Source of the DNA: Mytilus galloprovincialis
Taxonomy: Eukaryota > Mollusca > Bivalvia > Mytilida > Mytilidae
Reading direction: 5' to 3'
Length of the DNA stretch: 64,000 nucleotides
Assembly (NCBI RefSeq): GCF_965363235.1
Contig: NC_134849.1
Span: 51,468,122 to 51,532,121, forward strand
Shown here: positions 36,401-47,863 of the stretch, piece by piece
How positions within the stretch are numbered: the first letter of the stretch is position 1
How the letters are laid out: every line of letters begins with the position of its first letter
The notes under the pieces: generated by a model
Told to the model about the DNA's origin: nothing
The model's database searches: none
What the model saw: the letters and a program-made list of their open reading frames with translations, nothing else
Translations under genes and position numbers: made by a program

Positions 36401-39400
36401 TGGCGTACTAGATTATAACCTTGGTACCTTTGAAAACTATTTACACCACTGGGTCGATGCTACTGCTTCTGGACGTTTCGTCCCCGAGGGTATCACCAGC
36501 CCAGTAGTCAGCACTTCGGTGTTGACATGAATATCAATTATATGGTCATTTTTATAAACTTTTTGGAATTTTGGATCCTCAATGCTCTTCAACTTTGTAC
36601 TTGTTTGGCTTTACAAATATTTTGATTTGAGCGTCACTGATGAGTCTTATGTAGACGAAACGCGCGTCTGGCGTACTAAATTATAACCCTGGTACCTTTG
36701 ATAACTACTTACATGTACTTAATAATTGAACATTGAATAAAAGAATGTGTATACGCTATTGATAAAATCAGTAAAAAATAAATGATTGCTGTCAGGTAAA
36801 ACCTTCGGAATAATAAAGATGGTATGTTTTTTTTTTACTGAAGGATGAAAATCCAAAACAGAAGACCGCAACATCTTCACTGACAATGACAGTAATAGAT
36901 TTAGATGATGAACCACCAAAGTTTGTTGACATGTTACAAGGTTGTAACAAGAAATGTAAAACTTGTTACACGAAATCGTTCATTGGTAATACATCGTATG
37001 AAAGTAAGGTTTGTATGTATGTTAATAGAAATTTGTGCGTGCATTTATAATTGGGATTGCTGAACCATGAATATAAGTGGGTACAAATGCATTAAGGGTT
37101 GGTCAGAACAGTCAATGTACAACTAATCTCAAATATTACTTTAAAATAAAGTTATTATAGCTTTAACATGATTGATTGATTGATTAATTATTTAACGCCA
37201 CTTTCAGCACTGTTGCGCTAATTTGTGGTTGTCAGTTTAAATTGGTTAAAGAAGCCAGAGTGCCCATAAAGAACCACTTACATTCGGTCGGAAAACTTAA
37301 CTTCCTAACCAATTAAGATTGGAAAAGATCGCACCTGCCACATGCCAGATTAAACTGATAAAATGTTGACAGGTTAATGAAACAGAAGTTCGTCTCCTCA
37401 AACCACCCACCCACCGAGTTCTCTGTAGTGAAATGAAAACATGAATGTGTTGTTACAATTTCCAGTTCATCGTGGACTAAAAAGAATAGACTGGATATAT
37501 AATTATATGTAAACATTAATTTTTAAATGTTCATTTTAAACATAGCCAAGGCTCCGTGTTGGGGACCGTACCTTGACCTATAATGGTTAACTTATATGAA
37601 TGGAGACTTGAATGGAGAGTTGTCACATTGACACTCATACCACATCTTCATATATCTATCTTAAACATATGCACGATAGAGTATATAAAGCTCACCAAAT
37701 CTTTGATACTTTTTGGAAATTGCTTAGTATTTATTTAAAAAAAGAAAAGAGGCACAGAATCAAAATATTATTGAAAGTTGTTCCATATTTTGCTTCTGGA
37801 ATCAAGTTTTATTTAGTTTTCTTTTAATACTGAACTTTACTAATAGTTATCAAAAGTACCAGGGTTATAATTTTATAAAACATTTAAAACTTATGCTGAA
37901 ACTTATTTCTTAAGGGTGAAATAACAGTTAATCCTCCATTGATAGCCGAGGACATATACAGTGTCAACGCATCTGTGATATTGTATTATATCAGGAAAGG
38001 TAAACATACTGTATATTGTAAAAAATATGACACATCAAAAAGTCAATCCATCGATATCAATTCGTACTCAATATGTAATGGCTTATTCTTTCTAGTTATA
38101 TATTATATGGGCATTCGTAAAAGGTTTTAACTTCGGTTCGAATTAAGTTCATGCTTTGATGTACCAAGAAAAGTAAAATAAGAAAAGTCCAACAAAATGT
38201 AAAACGGAAAGTCCCTTATCAAATGTCAAAATCAAAAGACATCAAACTAATGGAAAACAATTGTCATATTCCTGACTTGGTACAGGCATTTTCTTTTTGT
38301 AGAAAGTAGTGGATTAAAGATGGCTTTATAGCTAGCTAAACCTCTGACTTGTATGACACTCGCATAAAATAATATTATATTTGACAATAATGTGTGAGTG
38401 TATCAAACAGTCTTAATAGGTTAAAAAATCATAACTAGGGGAACAACAGTCAATTTTGTGTTAAAATCATATTCACTATAAAACAAAGAAAAACTCCGTG
38501 TTGAAAAACGTAGTTTGACCTATAATTATTAATATTTTACATATTTTTCACTTGGATGGAGAGTTGTCTCATTAGCACCCGTACTACATCGTGATTTCTA
38601 ATATTAATGCATTTTCTGCTCAATTGTTAATTTCATCGGTTTTTTATTATATCGTAAGCAATAAAAAACCCAAAAAACTCAGCAGTATGAAAAAACAAAC
38701 AACAGAAAGTTTCTACCAATTAAAAACTCATCATAAGATATCAATTACACGCAATAGATATCAATACTATAGGAAACAAAAATAAAAAAAATCAGAAAAT
38801 GTATCTCATGGTTTATATACCAGTGTAGATCTTAACACAATATACAAATTGACTAGGGGTATTAACTATGGTTACATATATTTATATTAATTACAAGCCA
38901 CATTAAAACCTAGGCTGACGACAGGAGTACGTTGGGGATCTTTGGCGTGCATATATACACGGCCATGTCCATTTATAATCTGATTTATCGTACTGTGAGA
39001 TTGCTAAACTGTTTTGGACATTGAAATCTCTGGCAATCACTCTTTGATGGATCTGCATGTGGCCAATGTCTGTTGCAAGGAAAAAAAAGATAGCTGTTGT
39101 AGATTTTAAAATTGTTGCATTATTCAGTAATGGTTGAAATTATCCGTACTGAGTCCCTGTTCATCTTCTTTGCATAATCAACCTGATAGACGTAGTGTTC
39201 TCTATTTAATTTTCCTCGGAGTTCAGTATTTTTGTGTTTTTACTTTTTCCATGTTTATGCATAAACATTTTCTGTTGCAAACATCAAGCAATAAAGAATT
39301 TATGATTTTCAACAAACAATCTGCATTCCTATGGGATCAAACTTGGCCGACCTCTTCTTATCTTTATATGAGTCAGATTTCCATAAGACACTGAAAAACA

Positions 39401-42400
39401 AGAAGATAAAAGAAATCAGAGCATTTAATTTCACATTCAGATATATTGCATAAGACCTAAGACACAGTGTCCCTGACATATTAGGTAGATCAGAACCTTA
39501 AAAATTAAATTTCCACAGAGTCGTCAGAAGGAAAATGTGTACTATTTTATACCTAATGTCAAATTTTCCACTTCACATTTCAAACTCTTAAATGTAATTA
39601 TATTTTAGTAACTCCAGACGAATATAGCAGTTTGTTTATGATAAATATAAACAATGGTACAATAAGCGTATCAGAATCACTCCAAAACGCAACAAATAAT
39701 ACTATCAAAGAAGATTTCATTGTGTTGTTGCATATTCAGGTATGGCGCATTTGATGTTAATTGTTTGTGTTTGTTTTGTGCATGTTTTATTTAAAGTTTG
39801 AATTAATGCTGAGAGCGCCTTGCCAGTAATATGTTATTTTCCATTCATAGATATTTATCTTATTTTTAATTTAAAAGATCAAAATTAAAGAGACTAATTT
39901 GCATAAACCAATGACTTCAATACCTCCAAATAATACCATAGACGGTATGGTTTGGCCTTTAGAAATTATGATTTGGTATAATTGCTTTCATTTTTATTAC
40001 GTATTTCCATGTAATCTTTGAAAAGACAAGCATTAAAAAGCATAGATATTCCTGTCGGAAATTTTTCTGATTTATCATCATCGAATAAAAGTTGTACAGA
40101 AAATGTTTTGCTTCGGTTTTTCGTTTAACACGGTAGAAGAAATCAAGTTAAAAATGATTAGATATATCCCAGCAGGCCGATTATTTTACAAAGGTAGAGG
40201 CTAGAATATTAATTATCATTGAAATTTTGAAATCATAGCGTGTGAAACATATAAGCTAGAATAATACAGAAACTCTGTTTGTAGGCAATTAGTAACAGAA
40301 CATTACTCGGTACTATGAATGTTACATTGAATCTAACAGTTGTTGTTCCACCAGAGATATCAACATTTCAAGCATCAACAATGGAGGAGACAACCACGGA
40401 AGAAGAAACAACAACAATAGAGCAAACAACAGTGTTGCAGACATCAACTGAACCTACTTCACCGGAAGTTAAAACTACGCATGCTCCTACTACAGCACCA
40501 ACAATGTCCGGCAGTAAAGAAAATGATGATGATTTAATAGTCATCATTGTTCCGATTGTTGCTGCTGTGTTGGTTATACTACTAATTATAGTGATATTTG
40601 CAAACAGAAGAGCTGCAGCGGCAAAGAGGAACAGATACATAATGGAGAAAAAAAGCAATGATATAAGCGGCATAGAAAAACATTGATGAATGATATTTAA
40701 ATACATGCTCAATGCAATTGTAACCTCTTTGCAAATGTTAAAAACACAGTACTATATTTAATATCCTTATAACTATTTATTGCAAATATTTTAGTGACCA
40801 ATCGCTAGTAATAGAATGGAATATGAATTTGTTAAGCAGAGTCTTTAGAAGAAAAAGAAATAAGTCGAAATCATCTTCTTACTTATTCTTTCTGTTGAAG
40901 TACATGCCTTTCAATTATGATTATTTTTTTTTATATGTATTCAAAACGTTATTTCATTCTCATGGCATTGATTGTTTTGATGTTTTATACCACTTTTAAC
41001 TGCATTGATTGTTTAGCGTTTTACTGTTTAGCGCTTAGAGTAATTTTGATTAGATAATACGATATATAAATATATACAAATATTTGTTTGCTCATAGTAG
41101 TAACGGTTACATTTAGATGACGCGAGAGGGATATAAGTTATTAAACAATTTAAACAAATCGATCAGAGCCGTTATTCATTCTAAATTATCCAGGACGTTA
41201 GACTTTTATTATAAGAAATCTTGATACATTAATGATAAACCTTTATTGATTTTTTTACGACAATATACACATTTTACTTTCCTGATATATATAAAGAGTA
41301 TCGTCAATTTGCAATTAAAGTCCAGGCAATATTTCATTCACTTTGTTCCTTTGTAGTTTTTATATATTTTCGTCACACTTTTCCCCACGACTCTACAGAT
41401 TCAATATTAATGGAGGCCGAATAAAACGCACACGTGATTTTATAGACTGTTGTTTCCTGTGAATGTTAAACTTTTTATTTTGTTCACCCGGATCATAGAT
41501 CTTTTCTTCATTTTTATCATTCAACATTTAATAGCTAATTACCAAAGCAAAGCAATGTCATTAACATGCTATTTATAATTATATAAGATGTTACCTCCAG
41601 ATTAGTCACGTTCAGCGCATAATATTTATTTTATATCAGATCAATTGAATGTTACAATAACAAACTCATTTATTTCAAAATAAAACATTTTTCAAATGAT
41701 ATAAGGAGGACGTGATTAGTAAAGAATTTGTTTGTATTATATCATAAATAGCCACTTAACATATACTATTGCTGCATAACCTTTATTAAGATAGTAACAC
41801 AATATCTTATTGGATCATGTTGATATGGATAAAAAATAAAATTAAACCATAACATTACCATTCATTTACAATTGATGTGTAGAAGTTTTCCGTTTTCAGC
41901 CGCAGAATATTGTTCTTCTCTGGTGATCTACGAGTGTTTTTCCTCGGTCACGTAGCCACAGTGTACCATCAGCACCGGATATAGGTACCCCTGAAGCAAA
42001 TAATAATAGCAAGACGTACTTATTCTAAAACCCGTACCGGATGCAACTATTTCCAACTATTCGCCGTATAATTCATCCGCTTCATGTACATACATTTTCT
42101 GTGTGAACAAAAATATAGTGTTTTTCAGGCTAAAATATGATATACCTTGTTCTACAAAAACATCAACGGAATATTCGAAGGATAAATGATAACAAAACCT
42201 ATCTGATTAGATAGATTAAAGGAGAAAATGGCCAAGAAAAGAAAAAAGAGCCACCGTTAATAGTAGCTACATTATCAAGAATTAGTAACAAACAATGTAG
42301 TTGTCATCATAACGTAGAACACTTTGACCTTACCTGACCTTGCAATATTTTTTTTTCACCGCTGCGTGTATACTTATATTTGGTGATGATGCTACACACT

Positions 42401-42971
42401 GATAGTAGTCTATATGCATTGTATATCAAAAGATGTTATGGTCATAATATTTTTATTTAAATTGTGATGTATAATAATAGTTTTCTGTTTATAGGCTCAT
42501 GATGTGACAAAATTGCGTTATACGACTAATGTAACTGTCGATGTAAAAATCAAAGTGAAAAATGACGAAACATCAGGAAAAAATGATGACGATTCAACCG
42601 GAAGTAATATTATTATGATCATACTTCCGGTACTAGCTGCAGTTATCATTGTAGTCACAATAGTGCTTTTATGGTGGCGTCGACAGCTGTGTTTCGCAAA
42701 GAATAAACATAATAACATTAAGGGTACCAATTTTTCTGCACCAGATGCGCATTTCGACAATACATATCATAATGTAGACGAAGCTAAAGCGACCGTAAAA
42801 GAAACGTCATATGACATTTTATTTGCGCAGTATGCAGATGTCAATCGTGCTAAGTTGTCTGCGGATATCACAGAGGAAATAGACCAAGAAGAAAGCAGCG
42901 AAAATGTAGAAGACGCTGAATACGATATATGTCATTTTAATGATGACGATGAGGAGAATCAAACTCCATAG
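27452..42971 (+). CDS. Cadherin-like single-pass membrane receptor, spliced
   Basis: Ten consecutive exons with agreeing phases: 27452-27517, 28103-28263, 31241-31309, 32279-32362, 34125-34235, 34943-35077, 36844-37008, 37915-37999, 39609-39739, then either 40285-40686 or 42495-42971. The 5' end, including the signal peptide, is not identified. About three cadherin-type repeats are visible. One ends NFTVRITPENEHTPEIF. The second has NGTLYLKSALDYE and ends TVIDLDDEPPKF, close to the DxNDNPPxF calcium motif. The third begins IAEDIYSVNASVILYYI. The product has many N-glycosylation sites and a Cys-rich CNKKCKTC patch. Calcium motifs are partly degenerate, so adhesion by the classical mechanism is uncertain. 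Introns hold a LINE fragment and several dispersed repeats. With the first terminal exon the visible part is 468 residues. Confidence 0.78.
28680..30206 (+). mobile_element. 5'-truncated non-LTR retrotransposon with 3' UTR
   Basis: Lies in the second intron of the cadherin-like gene, same strand. The C-terminal end of ORF2 (28758-29489) is followed by about 700 bases ending 'ggagagttgtctcattggca', 'ctcataccacatctt'. The same 3' segment occurs alone at 37545-37655 and 38485-38595, as expected for LINE 3' ends. Left boundary approximate. Confidence 0.6.
28758..29489 (+). pseudogene. C-terminal part of a LINE ORF2
   Basis: The frame of 243 codons begins downstream of the RT catalytic core. Features: FCKCILGTKKT near residues 13-23, AELGRQPIEKYIKTQ, and a C-terminal zinc-knuckle-like CPTCKTLEDENHFLLHC (C-x2-C-x9-H-x4-C). 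These are usual in the tail of ORF2 proteins. After the stop at 29487 similarity continues in other frames (GSFIKQSLELRTGDS near 29521-29566), so the 3' end is frameshifted. Not a host gene. Confidence 0.75.
30353..30950 (+). repeat. Dispersed repeat 'aaggcaacagtagtataccg', long copy
   Basis: Related copies lie at 47150-47480 (with 'aaggcaacagtagtataccg', 'aatgtaacacacac' and 'aacgaacta'), 38160-38360 and 51105-51205 ('atattcatgacttggt'). Noncoding; it explains the small frame at 30750. Confidence 0.65.
33003..33700 (+). repeat. Two tandem copies of the 'CGTTTCGTC' mussel repeat
   Basis: The unit starts 'tagttatcaaaggtaccag' and runs through 'cgtttcgtctacataaaact', 'gtgacgctcagatcgaaata' and 'ccaaatacggctaa'. 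A second copy starts near 33370. The inverted copy is at 36392-36715. A 125-codon minus-strand frame over this repeat is not a gene. Confidence 0.8.
34474..34492 (+). repeat. Poly(T) run
   Basis: About 19 consecutive T's inside an intron of the cadherin-like gene. Confidence 0.85.
35078..36390 (+). other. Intron of the cadherin-like gene, no recognised content
   Basis: Between the exons ending 35077 and starting 36844. Open frames at its left end are readthrough of the exon into the intron. The remainder shows no exon or repeat that I recognise apart from the copy at 36392. Confidence 0.5.
36392..36715 (-). repeat. Inverted copy of the 'CGTTTCGTC' mussel repeat
   Basis: Reverse-oriented relative to 33003-33700, sharing 'ctggtgataccctcggggac' type sequence, 'gcacttcggtgttgacatga' and 'gacgaaacgcgcgtctggcg'. 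Confidence 0.8.
37545..37655 (+). repeat. LINE 3'-end repeat, solo copy
   Basis: Shares 'aaggctccg', 'gaccgtac', 'ttgacctataatggtt' and 'ggagagttgtc' with 30093-30206. Confidence 0.75.
38160..38360 (+). repeat. Dispersed repeat, partial copy of the 30353 family
   Basis: Contains 'aaacggaaagtccct', 'aatggaaaacaattgtcata' and 'ttcctgacttggtacagg'. Confidence 0.55.
38485..38595 (+). repeat. LINE 3'-end repeat, second solo copy
   Basis: Diverged copy with 'gaaaaacgtagtttgaccta', 'acttggatggagagttgtct' and 'cattagcac'. Confidence 0.65.
38600..39608 (+). other. Intron of the cadherin-like gene
   Basis: No exon signature between the repeat at 38.5 kb and the acceptor at 39608. Short open frames only. 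Confidence 0.45.
40285..40686 (+). CDS. Terminal exon 1 of the cadherin-like gene (mucin-like stalk, TM, short tail)
   Basis: The acceptor TTTGTAG precedes 40285; phase 0. It encodes the last beta strand of a cadherin-type repeat (MNVTLNLTVVVPPE), a Thr/Glu-rich stalk (TMEETTTEEETTTIEQTT, likely O-glycosylated), one transmembrane helix (about 40534-40602) and a basic tail of about 28 residues (NRRAAAAKRNRY) ending at TGA 40684-40686. The tail has no obvious signalling motif. Confidence 0.8.
   Translation, partial: AISNRTLLGTMNVTLNLTVVVPPEISTFQASTMEETTTEEETTTIEQTTVLQTSTEPTSPEVKTTHAPTTAPTMSGSKENDDDLIVIIVPIVAAVLVILLIIVIFANRRAAAAKRNRYIMEKKSNDISGIEKH
41027..41085 (+). repeat. LINE 3'-terminal remnant in or after the 3' UTR
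   Basis: 'agcgcttagagtaatttt' followed by an ATA-rich end corresponds to the last 60 bases of the CR1/L2-type LINE at 15535-15590, without any of the element body. Confidence 0.5.
41090..42494 (+). other. Noncoding interval between the two terminal exons
   Basis: No exon recognised. On the minus strand a short frame near 41900-41990 reads GVPISGADGTLWLRDRGKTL; I cannot assign it. Confidence 0.4.
42495..42971 (+). CDS. Terminal exon 2 of the cadherin-like gene (TM and long acidic tail with Tyr motifs)
   Basis: The acceptor TTTATAG precedes 42495; phase 0, the same as 40285, so it can replace that exon after 39739. It encodes a beta-strand-like start (TTNVTVDVKIKVKN), a short Asp/Ser linker, a TM helix (about 42607-42672), WWRRQ and a cytoplasmic tail of about 95 residues. 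Four Tyr motifs are spaced along the tail: YHNV (fits the pYxNx SH2 ligand pattern), YDIL, YADV and YDIC, followed by an acidic end (FNDDDEENQTP). An ATTAAA lies near 43026. It could also be the surviving last exon of a second, tandemly duplicated gene. Confidence 0.72.
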   Translation, partial: AHDVTKLRYTTNVTVDVKIKVKNDETSGKNDDDSTGSNIIMIILPVLAAVIIVVTIVLLWWRRQLCFAKNKHNNIKGTNFSAPDAHFDNTYHNVDEAKATVKETSYDILFAQYADVNRAKLSADITEEIDQEESSENVEDAEYDICHFNDDDEENQTP

Positions 42972-43970
42972 AAAATTGTTATATAATGAAAACTGAATGT
43001 ATATATTCCTGAACCTCTGTAAACATTAAATGAGAAATTCAATCTAACTGCATACTAGTCTCATCATTAAAATGTATTTTTATTAAATGTATTGCTAATA
43101 CGGTGATGTGTTTTTGTTGTTATTAGATATCTGTTTAATCGAGATACTTTGAAAGAAAAAAAATGAATACTGGCATATCTATTACGAAATCCTACAAAAA
43201 GATATTATACATACAGTGCAGTTTATTAATATTGATTTTAACAATTGGTAACCGCTCTTTCTAAGTTTTTTTGGATATCAAGACGGTTATTAAACGATAC
43301 AGATAAAACAAAAAGCCTAGCTCTCATTTACCGAAACAAACAAAAAAAAAACCCAAAAAAACATAAAACAAACCAAGATATATAAGGTATAGAACCACTA
43401 CGTCAGGCCCGGTCGGAAAGGACATCCAAGAAAGTAGTAAAAAATTTCAAACAAAATGGTTCCTACGCATAGCTGTATCTTTGTCAATAGCGGGTATATT
43501 TGGTTAGTTGTGGTATTAAAAGAAAGATTCTTTTTTATTCAAATAAATCTTTCAACAAGGGTTCAACAGTGATTCAAAGTCCATAAGTTTATGAAATTTG
43601 ATAGAAGGGCGCATTTGACCTATTGTTCAGATCAGAAATTCCTATTTTTTGTACTATCAAACTTTCGGAAACCAGTACGCTCTAATATGCAATTAACGGT
43701 ATGTTGAATTTTTCAGCACAAGTCAAGATAAGGTACAGTTTTGACATGAAATAACTGCCACTTTATTTGAACTTAAGACAAAGTAGCCATTTATGCTCGA
43801 AATTGTAGAATTTAACATAGAAAGCAATGGGGCTATGAATTAGTGGTTTTTTACCATAACAGCGTAAATGCTAATTTTTCAATTAAAGCATGTTGAATGA
43901 TTAAAATTTGTTCCTAAAAACGTCGGTTGACATTTCAGAGACAATTTCTTTTTTTAAATGTGTTAACATT
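42972..43970. other. 3' flank, no gene supported
   Basis: Contains an A-rich run near 43340 and unassigned sequence; part may belong to an unclassified dispersed repeat. Confidence 0.35.
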
Positions 43971-43974
43971 ATTG

Positions 43975-44345
43975 GTAACAGAACTCCAGAAGCGCCTGTA
44001 CAAGGAGATAGATATCACCCAATAGTAAGGATATTCCAAGAAATAAATTATCTTGTATGATTGTTTTGATAAAGTTGCTGCTAACAAGAACGCTGTTGAA
44101 CCAAAAGTGTCAGGTTAAAGCAATTTCTTCGAAAATTTTACACACTATATAATGATCTGCTTAACTTATGTTGGAAGTCTGTATCAGACATGATCAGTAA
44201 TAGGTTCCATTTGTCGTTTCCTTACTCGAATCATATTTTCGTCGTGTGTGTCATTATAGAATGCGACTTATAAGCTGCTTTCTTTCACTTAAAATAAGTA
44301 ATACGGCGGTAGCCACTTGTGAAACAACAAACAACTACCCTTCCG
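43975..44345 (+). repeat. Retroelement 3'-region repeat
   Basis: 'gatctgcttaac', 'ttggaagtctgtatcaga' and 'gtcgtttccttactcgaa', then 'caacaaacaactacccttcc', 'ggagcac', matching the end family at 50.5 kb in part. Decayed, no open frame of note. Confidence 0.4.
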
Positions 44346-45735
44346 GAGCACAAGAATTAACATTTACTAAATCGTACCTTTCGTTTTGTCGTATTTCTTT
44401 TTCAACATGGCGTTTTCTAATTTTATTTGAACTTAAATTTTGGATTTCCGTCTGGTAAGTGAAAAAATTGTAACAAATATATATATTTCTGTGTAAAAAC
44501 TATGGATATCTTCACCCCTGGTTCTCGTCATTGAAACAACCATGTTCGATGTCATCTTATATGCTTCATGATGTTCCAATACATGTATCCAAACTTTATA
44601 AATTTTGTTTTGCTAAATTTCATCTCAATTTATCAGCAATCTCTTTGTTACGAAACGAAATATTGCAACTCAGTGAATGCTACCGTACAATTTTGTTAGC
44701 TTGTATTTACTCCATTTTCATATGACAGTATTGTACAAGCCTATATAGTAAGAGTATTGCGGACTTTGTTTATCCGTTCGTGTGTTGTTGATATTGACAA
44801 ATTCTTTGCACTTTTTAACTCTCCTCTTTGTAAAATATTGGAAAAACTATTTGAAACAGCGTTCAAACGAAGATGATTTGAAAATGAATAGGACACCTGT
44901 ACAACCTTCAACAATTACAAAGTGTGAATTACTTCATACAAAAAGAAAACAAACGGCCTACAGTTATGCCAAAACAGTGAACAAAAAAACATAACATACA
45001 GAAACAGCCGCTAAATTTAAGGATCATGAATTAAACATGCACATACAGAATGTATCGATGCTAAAACATATTTGTGAGTGCTCATCCGTCTTCCATAACC
45101 AGGGACAGTTGATGTTTATAACATTTGCAAATGATTTTTTTTTAAATAATATGTTAAACAAAATTGTATCTAATTTTTAGGCTTGAAAAGATATTGTAGA
45201 TCGCAGTATTTTGAGTAACTGCTTCTTAAAAGGACTCGAAAAATATATAATTGCCAACTTCATCTAAAATAAAATTGAGAATGGAAATATAGAATATGTT
45301 AATTGGTATTTCCTTGTATTTGTGTAAACACGATGTAGTCTCCTTTGAATACTTTAATATCTCATTCTACATCTTTGTACTGTTGGATTACTGAGTATTT
45401 ATAAAATACCACGTTATTTGTTTACAAATTAAAAAGCAATGGTAACTAGATAGTTGCCGTTTGTTGTTCTTACATGTGATCTCTTGAGAAAAAAAAACAA
45501 TCAAGATTTTATTTTAATTATTAATCAATCAAATTAGACGTTATCTTTTATTGCAACAATTCCCACTTAATTAGATCATATTAAATTCTATTGTGGAGTC
45601 GAATCGTTTGATACAGATATCTTTGAATATTGAATTTGTTTCTGTATGTTGTTGCTACAAGTTATTGGATTACACTGAAAACCCCAAATCAATAAAAGAT
45701 AAGTCGATCATATTAATTTTTAATCATATAAAAAT
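44346..45735. other. Noncoding intergenic DNA
   Basis: Several 60-70 codon frames without signatures; a fragment at 45265-45300 resembles the start of the repeat at 46185. Confidence 0.4.
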
Positions 45736-45832
45736 GTATTACGGACAGTGGGAACCCAATATGAGTAATATGACTTTAGAAATTCTATGGAATGAATATA
45801 TTGGAATTCTAATGACAACATACATTGACGTT
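45736..45832 (+). other. Candidate exon, unassigned
   Basis: An open stretch reading YYGQWEPNMSNMTLEILW and on, ending exactly at a strong GTAAGT donor (45833) in phase 0. The upstream acceptor is weak (possible CAG at 45748-45750). Could be a 5' exon of the LRR gene or chance. Confidence 0.25.
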
Positions 45833-46184
45833 GTAAGTAAAATACTGAATAAGAAATCAACCAAATTTTCCTTCATGTTTATTTATATAGATATATATAT
45901 ATCAAATCTTACTTTTAAATTCATAATTTTTGGTTTTTTGTATCTAAATAATTTCACTTAACGGCACTATGTTGATTTTTTGTTGAAGTGTTGAATACAT
46001 AATGAAGTAAGTATAAATTGTGTAAAAGCCTTTTGATCCAACCAAAAATGAAATACATGTGTCTCTGGAAATATAAAATGTCGTATTAACTACTTATTTC
46101 AAACCTAAGTGCTGTTCATGTGATTTATTGTTTCCACATTTCATAATTTCAAAATAAACATAGGAAAAATTGTTATAAATGAAA

Positions 46185-46345
46185 TAACATTGAGAATGGG
46201 AACGTGGAATGTATCAAATGACAACCGGACCAAAGACAAAATACAGCCGACAACAAATTGTTCTTCAACACACACACACATGGACTGTGACAGACGAATA
46301 AATACGGCTCGGTTAAACATGTTTTTTTTTGAAGTTTTTTTAACG
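46185..46345 (+). repeat. Dispersed repeat 'gagaatggaaacgtggaat', copy 2
   Basis: Begins 'cattgagaatgggaacgtgg'; shares 'gaccaaagacaaaatacag' and 'ttcttcaa' with 11040-11335. Truncated at an internal CA repeat. Confidence 0.7.
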
Positions 46346-46374
46346 AGTGTGATAACAAAAAAAGATCGGGTATA

Positions 46375-46655
46375 ATTCACAATTAGACAACTCTCCACAA
46401 CAGACCAAATGACACAGAAATTAACAACTATAGGCAACCGTACGGCCTTCAACAATGAGCAAAGCATAGTTAGCTATAAGAGGCCCCGAAATGACAATGT
46501 AAATCAATTCAAACGAGAAAACTAACGTCCTTATTTATGTACAAAAAATGAACGAAAAACATATATGTAACACATAAAAAAACCGACAACCACTGAATTA
46601 CAGGCTTGTGACTTGGAACAGGCACATACATACAGAATGTGGCGGGGTTGCACAC
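46375..46655 (+). repeat. Dispersed repeat 'gacacagaaattaacaacta'
   Basis: Contains 'ggcaaccgtacggccttcaa', 'aggccccgaaatgacaatgt' and 'cagaatgtggcggggttg'. A partial copy lies at 17690. Recognised from memory as a mussel repeat. Confidence 0.65.
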
Positions 46656-47149
46656 ATTCCTAGAAAGATATTATTATCGATTGAAGATAAAGATGTAATA
46701 AATTGATTTTAGCATATTGAAGCATATGCCCCTGAGCGTGGTTGTATGAAGCCATTATTTTCATAATTTCGCAATTTTGGAGAATTTTGTCCTGATGAGC
46801 GGTGTATCTTGGATTGTTTCTGTTAACTTTATTCACACATAAGCATGCTTTTGGATTTTTTTAGATTTAGAAATTGAACATTTATGATTGACGTCAAACA
46901 AAATTAGTGGACTTTTGATAATTCATGACTTTTCATATTGCAAAGATACATGTATGTCTTCATTGAAGGCCAGTCAGCATCAAATCGGGAATATGGCAGC
47001 TGTTTTACAAATGTTCTGTTGATTGATTGCGTTCTATTTTGTAAGTTTATATATGGTTTTCCCCGTTTTCAATTTACTTAGGAGTTAGGTATTTTTGTTT
47101 CTTTTATTTCGATAGCTGTTATAATTTTTCGCGATTCTTCATCAAAAGT

Positions 47150-47480
47150 AAAATCTCAAAAATTCTGAACTCTGAGGAAAATTCAAAACGGAAAGTCCGT
47201 GATCAAATTGCAAATTCCAAAGATAAAACACATCACACAAATGGACAACAACTGTCATATTCATGACTAGGTACATCCATATTCATATGTAGAAAATGGT
47301 GAGTTGAACCTGGTTTTATGGCGCTAAACCTTTCACTTGTATGAATAAAGGCAACAGTAGTATACCGATGTTCAAAACTCTTAAATCGATAGAAAAAAAA
47401 CCCAACAAATCCGGGTCACGTTAAAATGTAACACACACAGAAACGAACTAAGCATAAGACAAAATCAGATGAGAAAAACA
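47150..47480 (+). repeat. Dispersed repeat, copy of the 30353 family
   Basis: Has 'gaactctgaggaaaattcaa' at its start, then 'tatgactag', 'ggtgagttgaacctggtttt' and 'aaggcaacagtagtataccg'. Confidence 0.65.
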
Positions 47481-47863
47481 AATATGACAGTCGCATCACA
47501 TTCCATTATATTTACAACGATGCATAAACAAAACAGACATTTTAGGTAAAATTGTCAAAATAGGGGTATCTTAGTTAAAACCCATACATTTCCTCAAATT
47601 CATAATTGCGCAAATATTCAAATGCGATCAGGTACTCAACCTATAGATCACTACCGATCAACTGCCGAAATTGTAACCATGCAGTTCAAAATCATTTACA
47701 CTGTCATCTATCTTATAATAGAAGAAAGGTATACATGTAAATTAGGTATAATAAAAAAAATATCCTACCACCCCTTACATAAAAAAAAATGTTATCAGAA
47801 AGAAAAGTTTTTTAAAAGCTTGTTAGTTTGTTGTCTTTGATTACGAAATGTTTAAATTTTCAG

